From Rhizobium sp. N324 (GTDB lineage: Bacteria > Pseudomonadota > Alphaproteobacteria > Rhizobiales > Rhizobiaceae): a DNA stretch of 64,000 nucleotides. The notes beneath the pieces were generated by a model, which was not told where the DNA came from, ran no database searches, and worked only from the letters and a program-made list of their open reading frames with translations. This document shows positions 1-7,774 of the stretch, piece after piece. Where the stretch lies: contig NZ_CP013630.1 in the NCBI RefSeq assembly GCF_001664485.1, forward strand, positions 4,507,501-4,571,500, written 5' to 3'. The translations under genes were made by a program, and so were the position numbers. Numbering within the stretch: position 1 is the first letter of the stretch; every line of letters begins with the position of its first letter.

Positions 1-1772
1 GCCAGCAGAATCACGCGCGGACGCATGACGTGCTCGCTGCCCGAAAGCCGCGCCACCGGGTCGCCGATCCAACGGATCAACCCGTCCGAGCCGATTGCCA
101 GGTCGCTGTTGCCGGCGGCGTGGATTCGCGCCGCACGGGCCTCGAATTCGAGCGCAAGCGCTTTTTGCGACGCAGCCTGAACCGCCTTGGCATCCGGTCC
201 GTCCGTTCCCGCCACCGGCGTGAAACGGAATCCGCTCAATTGCCCTACATGATGTCCTTCAACGAAGACATCGCCATTCACACTGATTTCAGCTTCCAGC
301 ATCGCATTCTCTCTCAGGCGCTTCATGAGCACAGATGTCCTGCGATCAACAAAGCGTTTCGTCAACCTTTCATGTAACGCGTCGGACAATCGATCTTCGA
401 TTTCCCGCGTCTTTTCCTGCCAGTGTGTCGGATCGGCAAGCCAACCAGGCCGATTCGAAACATAGGTCCAGGTTCTTATCTGCGCGATTCGCGCCGAAAG
501 CGTGTCAATTTCCCCATCTGTCCGATCGGAGCGATGAACCTGCTCCGCAAGAAATTGCTCATTTACCGTGCCATAGCGGACGAGATCGGAAAAGAGGGTC
601 GAGATAAGATCGGCATGTTGTGCCGGGGTGATACGCCGATAGTCGGGAAGCGCGCAAGCCTCCCACAGTTTTTCGACGCGGGCCGGCCTGTCGGCAAGGT
701 CGATGACCTCGGGATAACGCGAAAGCTGTTCCAGCGCCTGCTGGTCGACCGCAGGCAGCGCCCGCGTCAACCCCGGCACGCGCGGCCCCGCCTCGAGGCT
801 TATCCGCAAGGATTGAATCGAGGAGAAGTCCATCTCGGTCGTGCGCCACTGCAAAACTTTGACGTTGTCGAATTCGTGCCCCTCGATGCGCTGCACCAGC
901 TCCTCGTCGAAGGGTGAGACCTGCCCGGTGACGCCGAAGGTACCGTCGCGCACGTGCCGCCCGGCGCGCCCGGCAATCTGGCCGAGTTCTCCCGGATTGA
1001 GATTGCGGAACTGGTAGCCGTCGAATTTCCGGTCCTGGGCGAAGGCGACGTGATCGACATCGAGGTTGAGACCCATGCCGATCGCATCGGTCGCCACCAG
1101 ATATTCGACATCGCCAGCCTGATAAAGCGCCACCTGCGCATTGCGGGTGCGCGGGCTGAGCGCGCCGAGCACCACAGCCGCGCCGCCGCGCTGCCGGCGG
1201 ATAAGCTCGGCGATGGCATAGACCTCGTCGGCCGAGAAGGCGACGATGGCCGAGCGCTGCGGCAGCCGGGTGATCTTCTTCTGCCCGGCATAGAAAAGAT
1301 GCGAAAGCCGCGGCCGCTCGACGATCGTGATGCCGGGCAGGAGCTGCTGCAGGATCGGCTGCATCGTCGCAGCACCAAGCAGCAGCGTTTCCTCGCGGCC
1401 GCGAAGATGCAGGATCCGGTCGGTAAAGATATGGCCTCGCTCGAGATCGCCGGCGAGTTGCACCTCGTCGATCGCGACGAAGGCGGCCTTGGTCTCGCGC
1501 GGCATCGCCTCGACGGTGCAGACAGAAAATCGGGCATTGGGCGGCGAAATCTTTTCCTCGCCGGTGACCAGCGCCACATTCTGCGCGCCGACCTTCTCCA
1601 CCACCCGCGTATAGACCTCGCGCGCCAGCAGCCGGAGCGGCAGGCCGATCACGCCGGTCCCGTGCGCGACCATGCGCTCGATGGCATAATGGGTCTTACC
1701 GGTATTGGTCGGCCCGAGCACCGCGGTCACACCGCGTCCGCTCAGAATCATCGGCTGCGAAGTCAGAGTCAT
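1..1772 (-). CDS. Suv3-like DEAD/DEAH-box helicase (partial, 3' end outside window)
   Basis: Reading the minus strand from the ATG at 1772 gives one open frame to the left edge without a stop, so the gene is truncated by the window. The N-terminus has a Walker A motif GPTNTGKTHYA (about residues 19-29), a Walker B/DExx motif AIDEVQLAGD near residue 97, and helicase motif VI near residue 240 (QIAGRAGRHVRDG). This is the layout of mitochondrial Suv3-type RNA/DNA helicases, which alphaproteobacteria carry as longer proteins. Expected role: ATP-dependent unwinding in RNA turnover; the substrate is inferred. No strong ribosome-binding site precedes the ATG, so the start is only moderately sure. 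Several spurious frames overlap it on both strands. Confidence 0.88.
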   Translation of the reverse strand, partial: MTLTSQPMILSGRGVTAVLGPTNTGKTHYAIERMVAHGTGVIGLPLRLLAREVYTRVVEKVGAQNVALVTGEEKISPPNARFSVCTVEAMPRETKAAFVAIDEVQLAGDLERGHIFTDRILHLRGREETLLLGAATMQPILQQLLPGITIVERPRLSHLFYAGQKKITRLPQRSAIVAFSADEVYAIAELIRRQRGGAAVVLGALSPRTRNAQVALYQAGDVEYLVATDAIGMGLNLDVDHVAFAQDRKFDGYQFRNLNPGELGQIAGRAGRHVRDGTFGVTGQVSPFDEELVQRIEGHEFDNVKVLQWRTTEMDFSSIQSLRISLEAGPRVPGLTRALPAVDQQALEQLSRYPEVIDLADRPARVEKLWEACALPDYRRITPAQHADLISTLFSDLVRYGTVNEQFLAEQVHRSDRTDGEIDTLSARIAQIRTWTYVSNRPGWLADPTHWQEKTREIEDRLSDALHERLTKRFVDRRTSVLMKRLRENAMLEAEISVNGDVFVEGHHVGQLSGFRFTPVAGTDGPDAKAVQAASQKALALEFEARAARIHAAGNSDLAIGSDGLIRWIGDPVARLSGSEHVMRPRVILL

Positions 1773-1930
1773 GGTCCATGCAAATGAGGCAGGCAGCCCC
1801 CGGGAAAAGAGTGCCTCCGCGAGGGAAGCCAGAGAACACATGGACAGCCGCCGCCGCAAACGCAAGGGCAGATTTCAAAATGCTTCGGCGATTACGACCT
1901 TTGCGAGTCAGGCGCGGCGCCCGGATCCGC

Positions 1931-2369
1931 GAATCGGAACAGCGTGAGAACGAATCAGCGACGAATCGCTGACTCCTGCTGATTCAGCTTTTGTTCACGG
2001 CTAAGTATTGATTTTGAATCACTTTTTTCCACTAGATGCTGAATCACCGTACTCCCTGCCCCTCGCATTTTCGTCGCCACGAACAACGACTCCGTCCGGC
2101 GGCGAACAATCGTAAATTGCGCCCGAAATTAACCTGTCGACCAAAGCCGGAACGAATCGGCGACGAATCGCCGACCCTGTCGGTTTCGCGTTTCGTTCAC
2201 GGCCACATCTGGTGGCGACATTCCGTCCATGCGCTAGATGCGGATCGCCTACCGGCCTCCCTGCTCCGCCTTGCCCCATCGGCGTTAATCTTTCGAAAGC
2301 CGGATTCAGATGCCGTTAAGATCGATGGCGCCCGATCAAAAACGGAACGAATCGCTGACGAATCGGCGA
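1931..2369. repeat. Diverged ~200-bp tandem repeats with hairpin cores and clustered GANTC sites
   Basis: Three copies of a stem-loop with 7-bp arms and a CGAA loop lie at 1955-1972, 2157-2174 and 2352-2369, spaced 202 and 195 bp. Arms are TCAGCGA/TCGCTGA, TCGGCGA/TCGCCGA and TCGCTGA/TCGGCGA; the changes between copies 1 and 2 are compensatory, and copy 3 keeps pairing through one G-T. Each is preceded by GAACGAATC and followed about 25 bp later by GTTCAC. Copies 1 and 2 also share CTAGATGC at the same offset (77 bp), so the whole unit was probably duplicated. Thirteen GANTC (CcrM methylation) sites fall within 434 bp. No credible ORF is seen here. Function unknown. Confidence 0.75.
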
Positions 2370-2488
2370 CATCGGGACCTTCTTGCTTTGTTCACCGCAA
2401 CATATTGTATTTAAAGATCTTTTTAACCATACGGGCAGGTTTCCGCTGGGTCGTGGGTCAGGAGGCGTCACATTTCCTGGCGTAACCG

Positions 2489-2513
2489 GGAACAAAAATC
2501 GCCAATGCGTGTT
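2489..2513 (+). promoter_or_regulatory. Candidate EcfG-type general stress promoter
   Basis: GGAAC at 2489-2493 is followed after 17 bases by GTT at 2511-2513, close to the alphaproteobacterial general-stress sigma consensus (GGAAC, 16-17 bases, GTT). It lies about 43 bp upstream of the DUF3309 start codon, a sensible distance. Inferred from consensus only. Confidence 0.5.
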
Positions 2514-2555
2514 TCTCGTCCATTCAAATTGCCGATGAAATGAAGGAAACACACC

Positions 2556-2711
2556 ATGCTTGGCACGATACTTCTTGTTATCCTCATTCTGCTCTTGATC
2601 GGAGCCTTGCCGAATTGGGGTTATAGCCGTGGCTGGGGCTATGGACCTTCTGGCGGTTTGGGGCTAGTTCTCGTGATTATCATTATCCTTGTACTCATGG
2701 GCCGCATCTAA
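2556..2711 (+). CDS. Small hydrophobic DUF3309 family protein
   Basis: This 51-residue protein begins MLGTILLVILILLLIGALPNW and has a second hydrophobic stretch at its C-terminus (LGLVLVIIIILVLMGRI), with a Gly/Trp/Tyr-rich linker between. That two-helix layout with a PNWGYS-type linker is typical of DUF3309, widespread in rhizobia and of unknown function. An AAGGA ribosome-binding site lies 9 bases upstream of the ATG. A possible general-stress promoter is just upstream, which would fit an envelope-stress role (inference). The lipoprotein gene follows after 27 bp and may be cotranscribed. Confidence 0.8.
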   Translation: MLGTILLVILILLLIGALPNWGYSRGWGYGPSGGLGLVLVIIIILVLMGRI

Positions 2712-2738
2712 AGGCCAACAAACCTGGGGAGTTACGAC

Positions 2739-2999
2739 ATGATGAAGAAGATTGTTCTTATTGGTGCCCTCGTCGGCGCCCTGGCATCCTGCACAGCGAC
2801 CGAGCAGGGCACGGCGATCGGCGCCGGCACCGGTGCGGTCATCGGCGGTGCCGTCACCAACAGCTGGGGTGGTGCCGCCGTCGGCGCCGTTGCCGGCGGT
2901 CTCACCGGTGCTCTCATCGGCCAGTCGGTGGAACGCCGCGGCTACTGCGTCTATCGCGACCGCTACGGCCGCCGCTACGAGGCCCGTTGCCGCTACTGA
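2739..2999 (+). CDS. Glycine-zipper outer-membrane lipoprotein
   Basis: The 86-residue product starts with a lipoprotein signal peptide: MMKK, a hydrophobic core and the lipobox LASC with the acylated Cys at about residue 18. The middle is a glycine zipper (repeated GxxxG-like Gly/Ala spacing between residues 27 and 66) as in YMGG/17-kDa surface-antigen proteins. The end is basic and aromatic (RRGYCVYRDRYGRRYEARCRY) with two more cysteines. Probably anchored in the outer membrane; precise role unknown. GGGGAG lies 10-14 bases upstream of the first ATG. A clear hairpin terminator follows. Confidence 0.85.
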   Translation: MMKKIVLIGALVGALASCTATEQGTAIGAGTGAVIGGAVTNSWGGAAVGAVAGGLTGALIGQSVERRGYCVYRDRYGRRYEARCRY

Positions 3000-3024
3000 C
3001 CGGCAAAAGCATTTCGGACTTCCC

Positions 3025-3052
3025 AACGGGCGTTTCGGCGCCCGTTTTTCTT
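3025..3052 (+). terminator. Rho-independent terminator of the lipoprotein gene
   Basis: AACGGGCG and CGCCCGTT form an 8-bp stem around a 6-base loop, followed by a T-rich run, 25 bp past the stop codon. Confidence 0.8.
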
Positions 3053-3187
3053 TGCGCGCCTGTCAACACGGTGTTGACGATCGGTCGCGAAAGCCGAACC
3101 TACCGACTCCGTCAGGCAGGGGCATATTTCCTTCATGAGCGCAGTGGGTAGGCCAAGCCGCCCGGCGCATTTGAAAGGAACGTTTCC

Positions 3188-3346
3188 ATGGGTCGGATTT
3201 TCCTGAATTCCGCCGTCGCCATTCTCATCGCCTCGGCTCTCCTGGCAGCCGCGATCTCAGCTCTTCGCGGCGAGGATCGCTCGCTGCAGCGCGTACCGGC
3301 CAAGGCTCCCCGACGGCATCCCCCGAACGCCGGCGACCACTCCTGA
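3188..3346 (+). CDS. Small single-pass membrane protein, unknown function
   Basis: A 52-residue frame from ATG 3188 to TGA 3344-3346. It starts MGRIFLNSAVAILIASALLA, one membrane segment or uncleaved signal, followed by a basic tail rich in Arg and Pro. GAAAGGAA lies about 8 bases before the ATG; the site sits inside the palindrome GGAACGTTTCC (3178-3188). The gene is followed by a strong hairpin. I do not recognise a family. Coding status rests on the ribosome-binding site, the membrane segment and the terminator. Confidence 0.55.
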   Translation: MGRIFLNSAVAILIASALLAAAISALRGEDRSLQRVPAKAPRRHPPNAGDHS

Positions 3347-3372
3347 ACCTCTTCAGGAGAGCATCCATACAA

Positions 3373-3410
3373 AAAGCGATAGCGCATCCGGCAGGACACG
3401 CTATCGCTTT
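3373..3410. terminator. Bidirectional terminator between the small ORF and phbB
   Basis: A perfect 12-bp inverted repeat (AAAGCGATAGCG at 3373-3384 with its complement at 3399-3410, 14-base loop) begins and ends with A/T runs. It sits between convergent genes and can serve both. Confidence 0.8.
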
Positions 3411-3437
3411 CAAATCGATTCCGATTTTCGAGGTAGG

Positions 3438-4163
3438 TTAGACGAAGAACTGCCCGCCATTGGCCGTCAGCGTCGAACCGGTGATGAAGCCGGCATCGTC
3501 GGAGGCGAGGAAGGTCACGCAGCGCGCGATCTCCTCGGGTTCGCCGAGGCGGCCGACGGGAATCTGCGGAATGATGCGTTCGTTCAGCACCTTCTCCGGC
3601 ACGGCGAGCACCATCTCGGTCCCGATGTAACCGGGGCATATGGCGTTGACGGTGATGTTCTTGGCCGCCCCTTCCTGGGCCAGCGCCTTGGTGAAGCCGA
3701 GATCGCCGGCTTTGGCTGCCGAATAATTCGCCTGACCCATCTGTCCCTTCTGGCCGTTGATCGACGAGATATTGACGATGCGGCCGAAGCTGCGGTCGCG
3801 CATGCCGGTCCAGACCTGATGCGTCATATTGAACAGGCCGGTGAGGTTGGTATTGATCACCTCCTGCCATTGCTGCGGCGTCATCTTGTGGAACATCGCG
3901 TCGCGGGTGATGCCGGCATTGTTGACGAGCACGTCGACCGGCCCGATCTCGCTTTCGATCCTGGCGATCCCCTCGCCGCAGGCCGCGTAATCCGAAACGT
4001 CCCATTTGAACACCGGAACCCCGGTGGCCTCGTGGAAGGCTTTGGCTTTTTCGTCGTTGCCGGCATAATTGGCGGCAACCCTGTATCCGGCGTTTTTCAG
4101 CGCCGCGGATATCGCCGCGCCGATGCCGCGTGTACCCCCGGTGACCAAAGCCACTCTGCTCAT
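3438..4163 (-). CDS. phbB: Acetoacetyl-CoA reductase
   Basis: NADPH-dependent reduction of acetoacetyl-CoA to (R)-3-hydroxybutyryl-CoA, the second step of polyhydroxybutyrate synthesis. The 241-residue protein is a classical short-chain dehydrogenase: cofactor motif TGGTRGIG (residues 8-15), NNAG (81-84), catalytic Ser in NISS near 133 and YSAAK (Tyr147, Lys151). The stretch SINGQKGQMGQANYSAAKAG is characteristic of PhbB. A GGAGCGGAGC ribosome-binding site precedes the ATG. It lies 68 bp downstream of phbA in the same direction, so the two form an operon. Length matches the family. Confidence 0.97.
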   Translation of the reverse strand: MSRVALVTGGTRGIGAAISAALKNAGYRVAANYAGNDEKAKAFHEATGVPVFKWDVSDYAACGEGIARIESEIGPVDVLVNNAGITRDAMFHKMTPQQWQEVINTNLTGLFNMTHQVWTGMRDRSFGRIVNISSINGQKGQMGQANYSAAKAGDLGFTKALAQEGAAKNITVNAICPGYIGTEMVLAVPEKVLNERIIPQIPVGRLGEPEEIARCVTFLASDDAGFITGSTLTANGGQFFV

Positions 4164-4231
4164 GCTCCGCTCCCTTTTTGTTTTCGCCCCGCCGTGGCGG
4201 GATTTTCAATCAATGACGGATCGTATGCTGT

Positions 4232-5413
4232 TTAAAGTGCTTCGAAGCACATGGCGACACCCATGCCGCCGCCGATGCAAAGCGTCGCCAGCCCCTTCTT
4301 GGCGCCGCGGCGCTTCATTTCGAACAACAGCGTGTTGAGAACGCGCGCGCCGGAAGCGCCGATCGGATGGCCGATCGCGATCGCCCCGCCATTGACGTTG
4401 ACGATGGCAGGATCCCAGCCGAGATCCTTGGTGACGGCGCAGGCCTGCGCCGCGAAAGCCTCGTTGGCTTCGACGAGATCGAGATCGCCGACCGACCAGC
4501 CGGCCTTTTCGAGCGCCTTGCGGGACGCCGGAATCGGGCCGGTGCCCATGATGGAAGGATCGACGCCCGCCGTTGCCCAGGAAACGATGCGGGCGAGCGG
4601 CTGGATGCCGCGCCGGACCGCTTCAGCTTCGCTCATCAGCACCGCTGCAGCCGCACCGTCGTTGATGCCGGAGGCATTCGCGGCCGTAACCGTGCCCTCT
4701 TTGTCGAAGGCCGGGCGCAGCTTGCCCATTGCCTCCAGCGTGGCGCCGTGGCGGATATATTCGTCGGCATCGACCGTCACGTCGCCCTTACGGGTCTGGA
4801 TGACATAGGGGATGATCTCGTCGGCAAAGCGGCCGGCCTTCTGCGCCGCCTCCGCCTTGTTCTGCGAGGCGACGGCGAACTGATCCTGCTCCTCGCGCGA
4901 AAGCTGCCACTGACGCGCGATATTCTCGGCGGTGACGCCCATGAGGTAGCCGTGGAAAGCGTCGGTCAGACCATCCTTCATCATCGTGTCGACCATCTTC
5001 GCGTCGCCCATCTTGACGCCACCGCGCAAGTGCATGGCATGCGGCGCCATCGACATGGATTCCTGGCCGCCGGCAACGATGATCTTGGCGTCGCCGGTGG
5101 CGATCTGCTGCATGCCGAGTGCGACGGCGCGCAGACCGGACCCGCAGAGTTGATTGACGCCCCAAGCCGTCGCCTCCTTCGGAATTCCGGCCTTCATCGC
5201 CGCCTGGCGGGCGGGGTTCTGGCCCTCGCCGGCAGCGAGCACCTGGCCGAGGATCACCTCATCCACTTCGCCGGCATCGACGCCGGCGCGCGCGAGCGCA
5301 CCCTTGATGACGGCCGCGCCGAGTTCATGCGCAGGGACTGATGCGAAAGCGCCGTTGAACGAGCCAACGGCCGTTCGACCTGCGCTGGCGATGACGATAG
5401 ATGAATTGCTCAT
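4232..5413 (-). CDS. phbA: Acetyl-CoA acetyltransferase (beta-ketothiolase)
   Basis: Condenses two acetyl-CoA to acetoacetyl-CoA, the first PHB step. The 393-residue product has the thiolase nucleophile Cys90 in [19 protein letters not shown] after it, the C-terminal GHPIGASG histidine motif and CIGGGMG with the second catalytic Cys. I start at ATG 5413 ([17 protein letters not shown]), which has GAGGAGCG upstream and gives the standard family length; the frame is open 16 codons further but without a better site. Divergently transcribed from the PHB regulator phaR, as is usual in rhizobia. Confidence 0.97.
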   Translation of the reverse strand: MSNSSIVIASAGRTAVGSFNGAFASVPAHELGAAVIKGALARAGVDAGEVDEVILGQVLAAGEGQNPARQAAMKAGIPKEATAWGVNQLCGSGLRAVALGMQQIATGDAKIIVAGGQESMSMAPHAMHLRGGVKMGDAKMVDTMMKDGLTDAFHGYLMGVTAENIARQWQLSREEQDQFAVASQNKAEAAQKAGRFADEIIPYVIQTRKGDVTVDADEYIRHGATLEAMGKLRPAFDKEGTVTAANASGINDGAAAAVLMSEAEAVRRGIQPLARIVSWATAGVDPSIMGTGPIPASRKALEKAGWSVGDLDLVEANEAFAAQACAVTKDLGWDPAIVNVNGGAIAIGHPIGASGARVLNTLLFEMKRRGAKKGLATLCIGGGMGVAMCFEAL

Positions 5414-5551
5414 GGTGACGCTCCTCGTTTTCGTCTCACTTACATAAGACGAAACTGGCAAAGCTTGGAGCGCAAGTCAAACGCGAAGACCGGCCGCCGT
5501 CATTTTTCGGCGGTCGCCGCGAAAGCCCGATTTCATCTGCTCTGTGAAAGG

Positions 5552-5603
5552 TTTGCCGCATCGCACAAAGAGATTGTCACCGGCCTTCTTTTACGTCTAC
5601 AGT
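5552..5603 (+). promoter_or_regulatory. Candidate phaR promoter and PhaR-like operator
   Basis: In the phbA-phaR intergenic region, TTGTCA (5574-5579) and TACAGT (5598-5603) are 18 bases apart and resemble a sigma-70 promoter reading towards phaR. Just upstream, TTTGC and GCACAAA (5552-5569) form an imperfect TGC-type inverted repeat of the kind bound by PHB-responsive PhaR proteins. Both are consensus-based guesses. Confidence 0.35.
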
Positions 5604-5652
5604 CTGAAGTGGAGGAATATCCATAATTCAGACGGGGGTCCAGGAGACTGAT

Positions 5653-6225
5653 ATGGCGAAACATGAGGGTCAGATAGTCATCAAGAAATACGCCAATCGC
5701 CGGCTATACAATACGGGCACCAGCACCTACGTCACGCTGGAAGACCTGGCGGAGATGGTGAAGAAGGGCGAAGAATTTACCGTCCAGGATGCAAAAAGCG
5801 GAGATGACATCACCCATTCGGTGCTGACCCAGATCATCTTCGAACAGGAATCGAAGACCGGCAACACGCTTCTCCCGATCTCCTTCCTGCGCCAGCTCAT
5901 AACCTATTACGGCGACCAGATGCAGATGGTCGTGCCGAGCTTCCTCGAACATTCGATGCGCGCCTTCACCGAACAGCAGTCGCAAATGCGCGAGCAGGTG
6001 AACCGCGCCTTCGGCGAAACACCGCTCGGCAAGAACCTGCAGCTGCCGATGCAGATGGTCGAAGATCAGGTGCGGCGCAATACCGAGCTGTTTCAGCAGG
6101 CGATGCAGATGTTCTCGCCCTTCATGACGCCGCCTCCCAAGGAAAGCCGCAAGGCCGAAGCCAAGGATATCGATGAGCTGAAGGAACAGCTCCGCGCCCT
6201 TCAGAACAAGCTCGACAACCTATAA
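5653..6225 (+). CDS. phaR: Polyhydroxyalkanoate synthesis repressor PhaR
   Basis: A 190-residue DNA- and PHB-binding regulator (also called AniA in rhizobia) that represses phasin and PHB genes until granules form. The N-terminal PHB_acc_N domain is recognisable in IKKYANRRLYNTGTSTYVTL (about residues 11-30), followed by PHB_acc repeats around residues 75-115 and a C-terminal coiled segment (DIDELKEQLRALQNKLDNL). AGGAG lies 9 bases upstream of the ATG. Divergent from phbAB, which supports the role. Its last 6 bp overlap the convergent membrane-protein gene. Confidence 0.93.
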   Translation: MAKHEGQIVIKKYANRRLYNTGTSTYVTLEDLAEMVKKGEEFTVQDAKSGDDITHSVLTQIIFEQESKTGNTLLPISFLRQLITYYGDQMQMVVPSFLEHSMRAFTEQQSQMREQVNRAFGETPLGKNLQLPMQMVEDQVRRNTELFQQAMQMFSPFMTPPPKESRKAEAKDIDELKEQLRALQNKLDNL

Positions 6226-6627
6226 TCCGATCGAGACATCCCGCCCGGCGCTTCGGATCGAGACGGCAAACCCGCCGATCACATCGATCAGAGCGATCGT
6301 CATCAAAATGAAGAAGACCTGCGTCGCAGCATCCCGGACGAGCAGAAACTCGACTAGGAAGGCGATGAATACCAGCATCGACAAGATGTGGTTGATGAGG
6401 TTGCCCGGGCCGGTTCTGGTTGCCTTCAGGATTTCGAAAAACAGCACGACAAGCGCTATGACGATGAAAAGGTCGCCGAGCGCCATGCTCCAGATCGCGC
6501 CTGATATCATCGACAATACGATGACATCGTGCTGCAGTGCCGGAATACCGCCATCGCCCATCAGGCCGAGCATCGCCAGATTGTAGAGAATAAACGGGAT
6601 AATCATCAGCGGCATTGCGGCTATCAT
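6220..6627 (-). CDS. Small integral membrane protein, unknown function
   Basis: I start at ATG 6627 (MIAAMPLMIIPFILYNLAML), which has GGAG 7 bases upstream; this gives 135 residues. The frame stays open for 22 more codons but without a ribosome-binding site. About four hydrophobic segments cover residues 2-20, 30-60, 75-95 and 100-122, with short charged loops (ATRTGPGN, SIRSAGRD). Conserved-looking in rhizobia, but I cannot name a function. It is convergent with phaR and overlaps its stop by 6 bp, so no separate terminator lies between the two. Confidence 0.72.
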   Translation of the reverse strand: MIAAMPLMIIPFILYNLAMLGLMGDGGIPALQHDVIVLSMISGAIWSMALGDLFIVIALVVLFFEILKATRTGPGNLINHILSMLVFIAFLVEFLLVRDAATQVFFILMTIALIDVIGGFAVSIRSAGRDVSIGL

Positions 6628-6715
6628 CGGCAATCTCCTTGGCGGCTGAAGGAATACTGCCGCAAACCGTTGCCCCACGGCAAGTCGCCGCAAATATTAT
6701 ATCGCCGAATATAAA

Positions 6716-6738
6716 AAGGCCGGCGTGACGCCGGCCTT
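6716..6738 (-). terminator. rpmF terminator
   Basis: A perfect 10-bp stem (AAGGCCGGCG with its complement, 3-base loop) lies 34 bp beyond the rpmF stop and runs into T-rich sequence on the minus strand. Confidence 0.8.
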
Positions 6739-6771
6739 GAAATTAGTCGATCGGACAAGCCGAATCGGAAA

Positions 6772-6957
6772 TTATGCGCTTTCCTTCGGCGTCAGAACCT
6801 GACGGCCGCGATACATGCCGGTCTTCAGGTCGATATGATGCGGACGGCGCAGTTCGCCGGAATTCTTGTCTTCGACATAGGTCGGAGCCTTCAGCGCGTC
6901 AGCCGAACGGCGCATACCGCGCTTGGACGGGCTTGTTTTTCTCTTCGGTACAGCCAT
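6772..6957 (-). CDS. rpmF: 50S ribosomal protein L32
   Basis: The 61-residue protein starts [20 protein letters not shown], the canonical L32 N-terminus, and contains the [20 protein letters not shown] region. L32 is a small structural protein near the peptidyl-transferase centre. The frame is open 32 codons upstream, but only the ATG at 6957 gives the family start. As in many alphaproteobacteria, the cysteine pairs of zinc-binding L32 versions are absent. A strong terminator follows, so it is probably a single-gene transcript. Confidence 0.97.
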
Positions 6958-7113
6958 TTCTCTTACTCCACTTGCGGGCAAAACATCCCCACGGCCAGAC
7001 TGGCGGCCGAAACGGACATGTCGCGATTTCGGAAATTTTGCGCGCTTATACATGCAAGGGGAGGCCTTGACCAGTCCCCATGCAGATTTTTTGACACGCC
7101 GACGATTCGCCGT

Positions 7114-7761
7114 TCAGACTTCGTCTTCCGGCACTATCCAAGGCTCGGCGCGCGCCGCCTCTTCCCATTTCCGCCAGGCCGGATGCGCCTTGATGGTCTG
7201 CATATAGGCGAGCGTATCGCTTCGGTTGACGAGGTCATAGATCTCGAAGCGGTTGACAACCGGCGCAAACATCGCATCCGCGGCCCCGAACGCGCCGAAG
7301 AGAAACGGCCCGCCGGATTGCTGCAGGAGATCCCGCCAGATCGCCTCGATGCGGCGGATATCGGCATCGACCCCATCCGGCAATGCGATCCTGGCTTTCG
7401 GCCGGCGGATATTCATCGGGCAGGCGCTCCGCAGAGCCCGGAAGCTTGAGAGCATTTCCATCGAAACCGAACGGGCGAGCGCCCGCTGGGCGCGATCCGC
7501 AGGCAGAAGACCGGCGTCCGGATAAAGCTCGGCGGCATATTCGATGATCGCCAGCGATTCCCAGATCTTCAGTACGCCATGCCGTAGAAGCGGCACGCGC
7601 CCGGTCGGAGATACGGCCTTGATATTGGGATTGCCGCCGGCGTCGTCGAAGGGGATCAGAACCTCCTCGAAATCGATGCCGACGCCCGTCAGCGCCATCC
7701 ACGGCCGGAACGACCAGGAGGAATAGTTCTTGTTGGCGATATAGAGCGTCGGTCTGTCCAT
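7114..7761 (-). CDS. Glutathione S-transferase family protein
   Basis: A 215-residue GST-fold protein. The thioredoxin-like N-terminal half has LYIANKNYSSWSFRPWMAL with a Ser-Ser-Trp in place of the usual catalytic region, the cis-Pro motif GRVPLL (about 55-60) and WESLAIIEYAAELYP, where E-S binds glutathione. The helical C-terminal half carries the DAMFAPVV motif. I chose ATG 7761 because GGGAG lies 7 bases upstream; an ATG two codons earlier abuts it. Substrate unknown; probably detoxification. The next gene upstream ends 13 bp away, so they may be cotranscribed. Confidence 0.85.
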   Translation of the reverse strand: MDRPTLYIANKNYSSWSFRPWMALTGVGIDFEEVLIPFDDAGGNPNIKAVSPTGRVPLLRHGVLKIWESLAIIEYAAELYPDAGLLPADRAQRALARSVSMEMLSSFRALRSACPMNIRRPKARIALPDGVDADIRRIEAIWRDLLQQSGGPFLFGAFGAADAMFAPVVNRFEIYDLVNRSDTLAYMQTIKAHPAWRKWEEAARAEPWIVPEDEV

Positions 7762-7774
7762 GGGCATCTCCCGT

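Noticed and set aside
800..1579. 259-codon minus-strand frame within the helicase
   Set aside because: Out of phase with the helicase frame, very Arg/Ser/Pro-rich; the true frame carries Walker motifs and runs to the window edge.
1931..2369. SOS (LexA) boxes or EcfG promoters in the repeat tract
   Set aside because: GAAC and GTTC are about 50 bp apart, not in the alphaproteobacterial GTTC-N7-GTTC arrangement, and the GGAAC copies lack GTT at 16-17 bases.
1931..2369. CRISPR array
   Set aside because: Only three diverged units with ~200-bp spacing; no regular 30-40-bp repeats and no cas genes.
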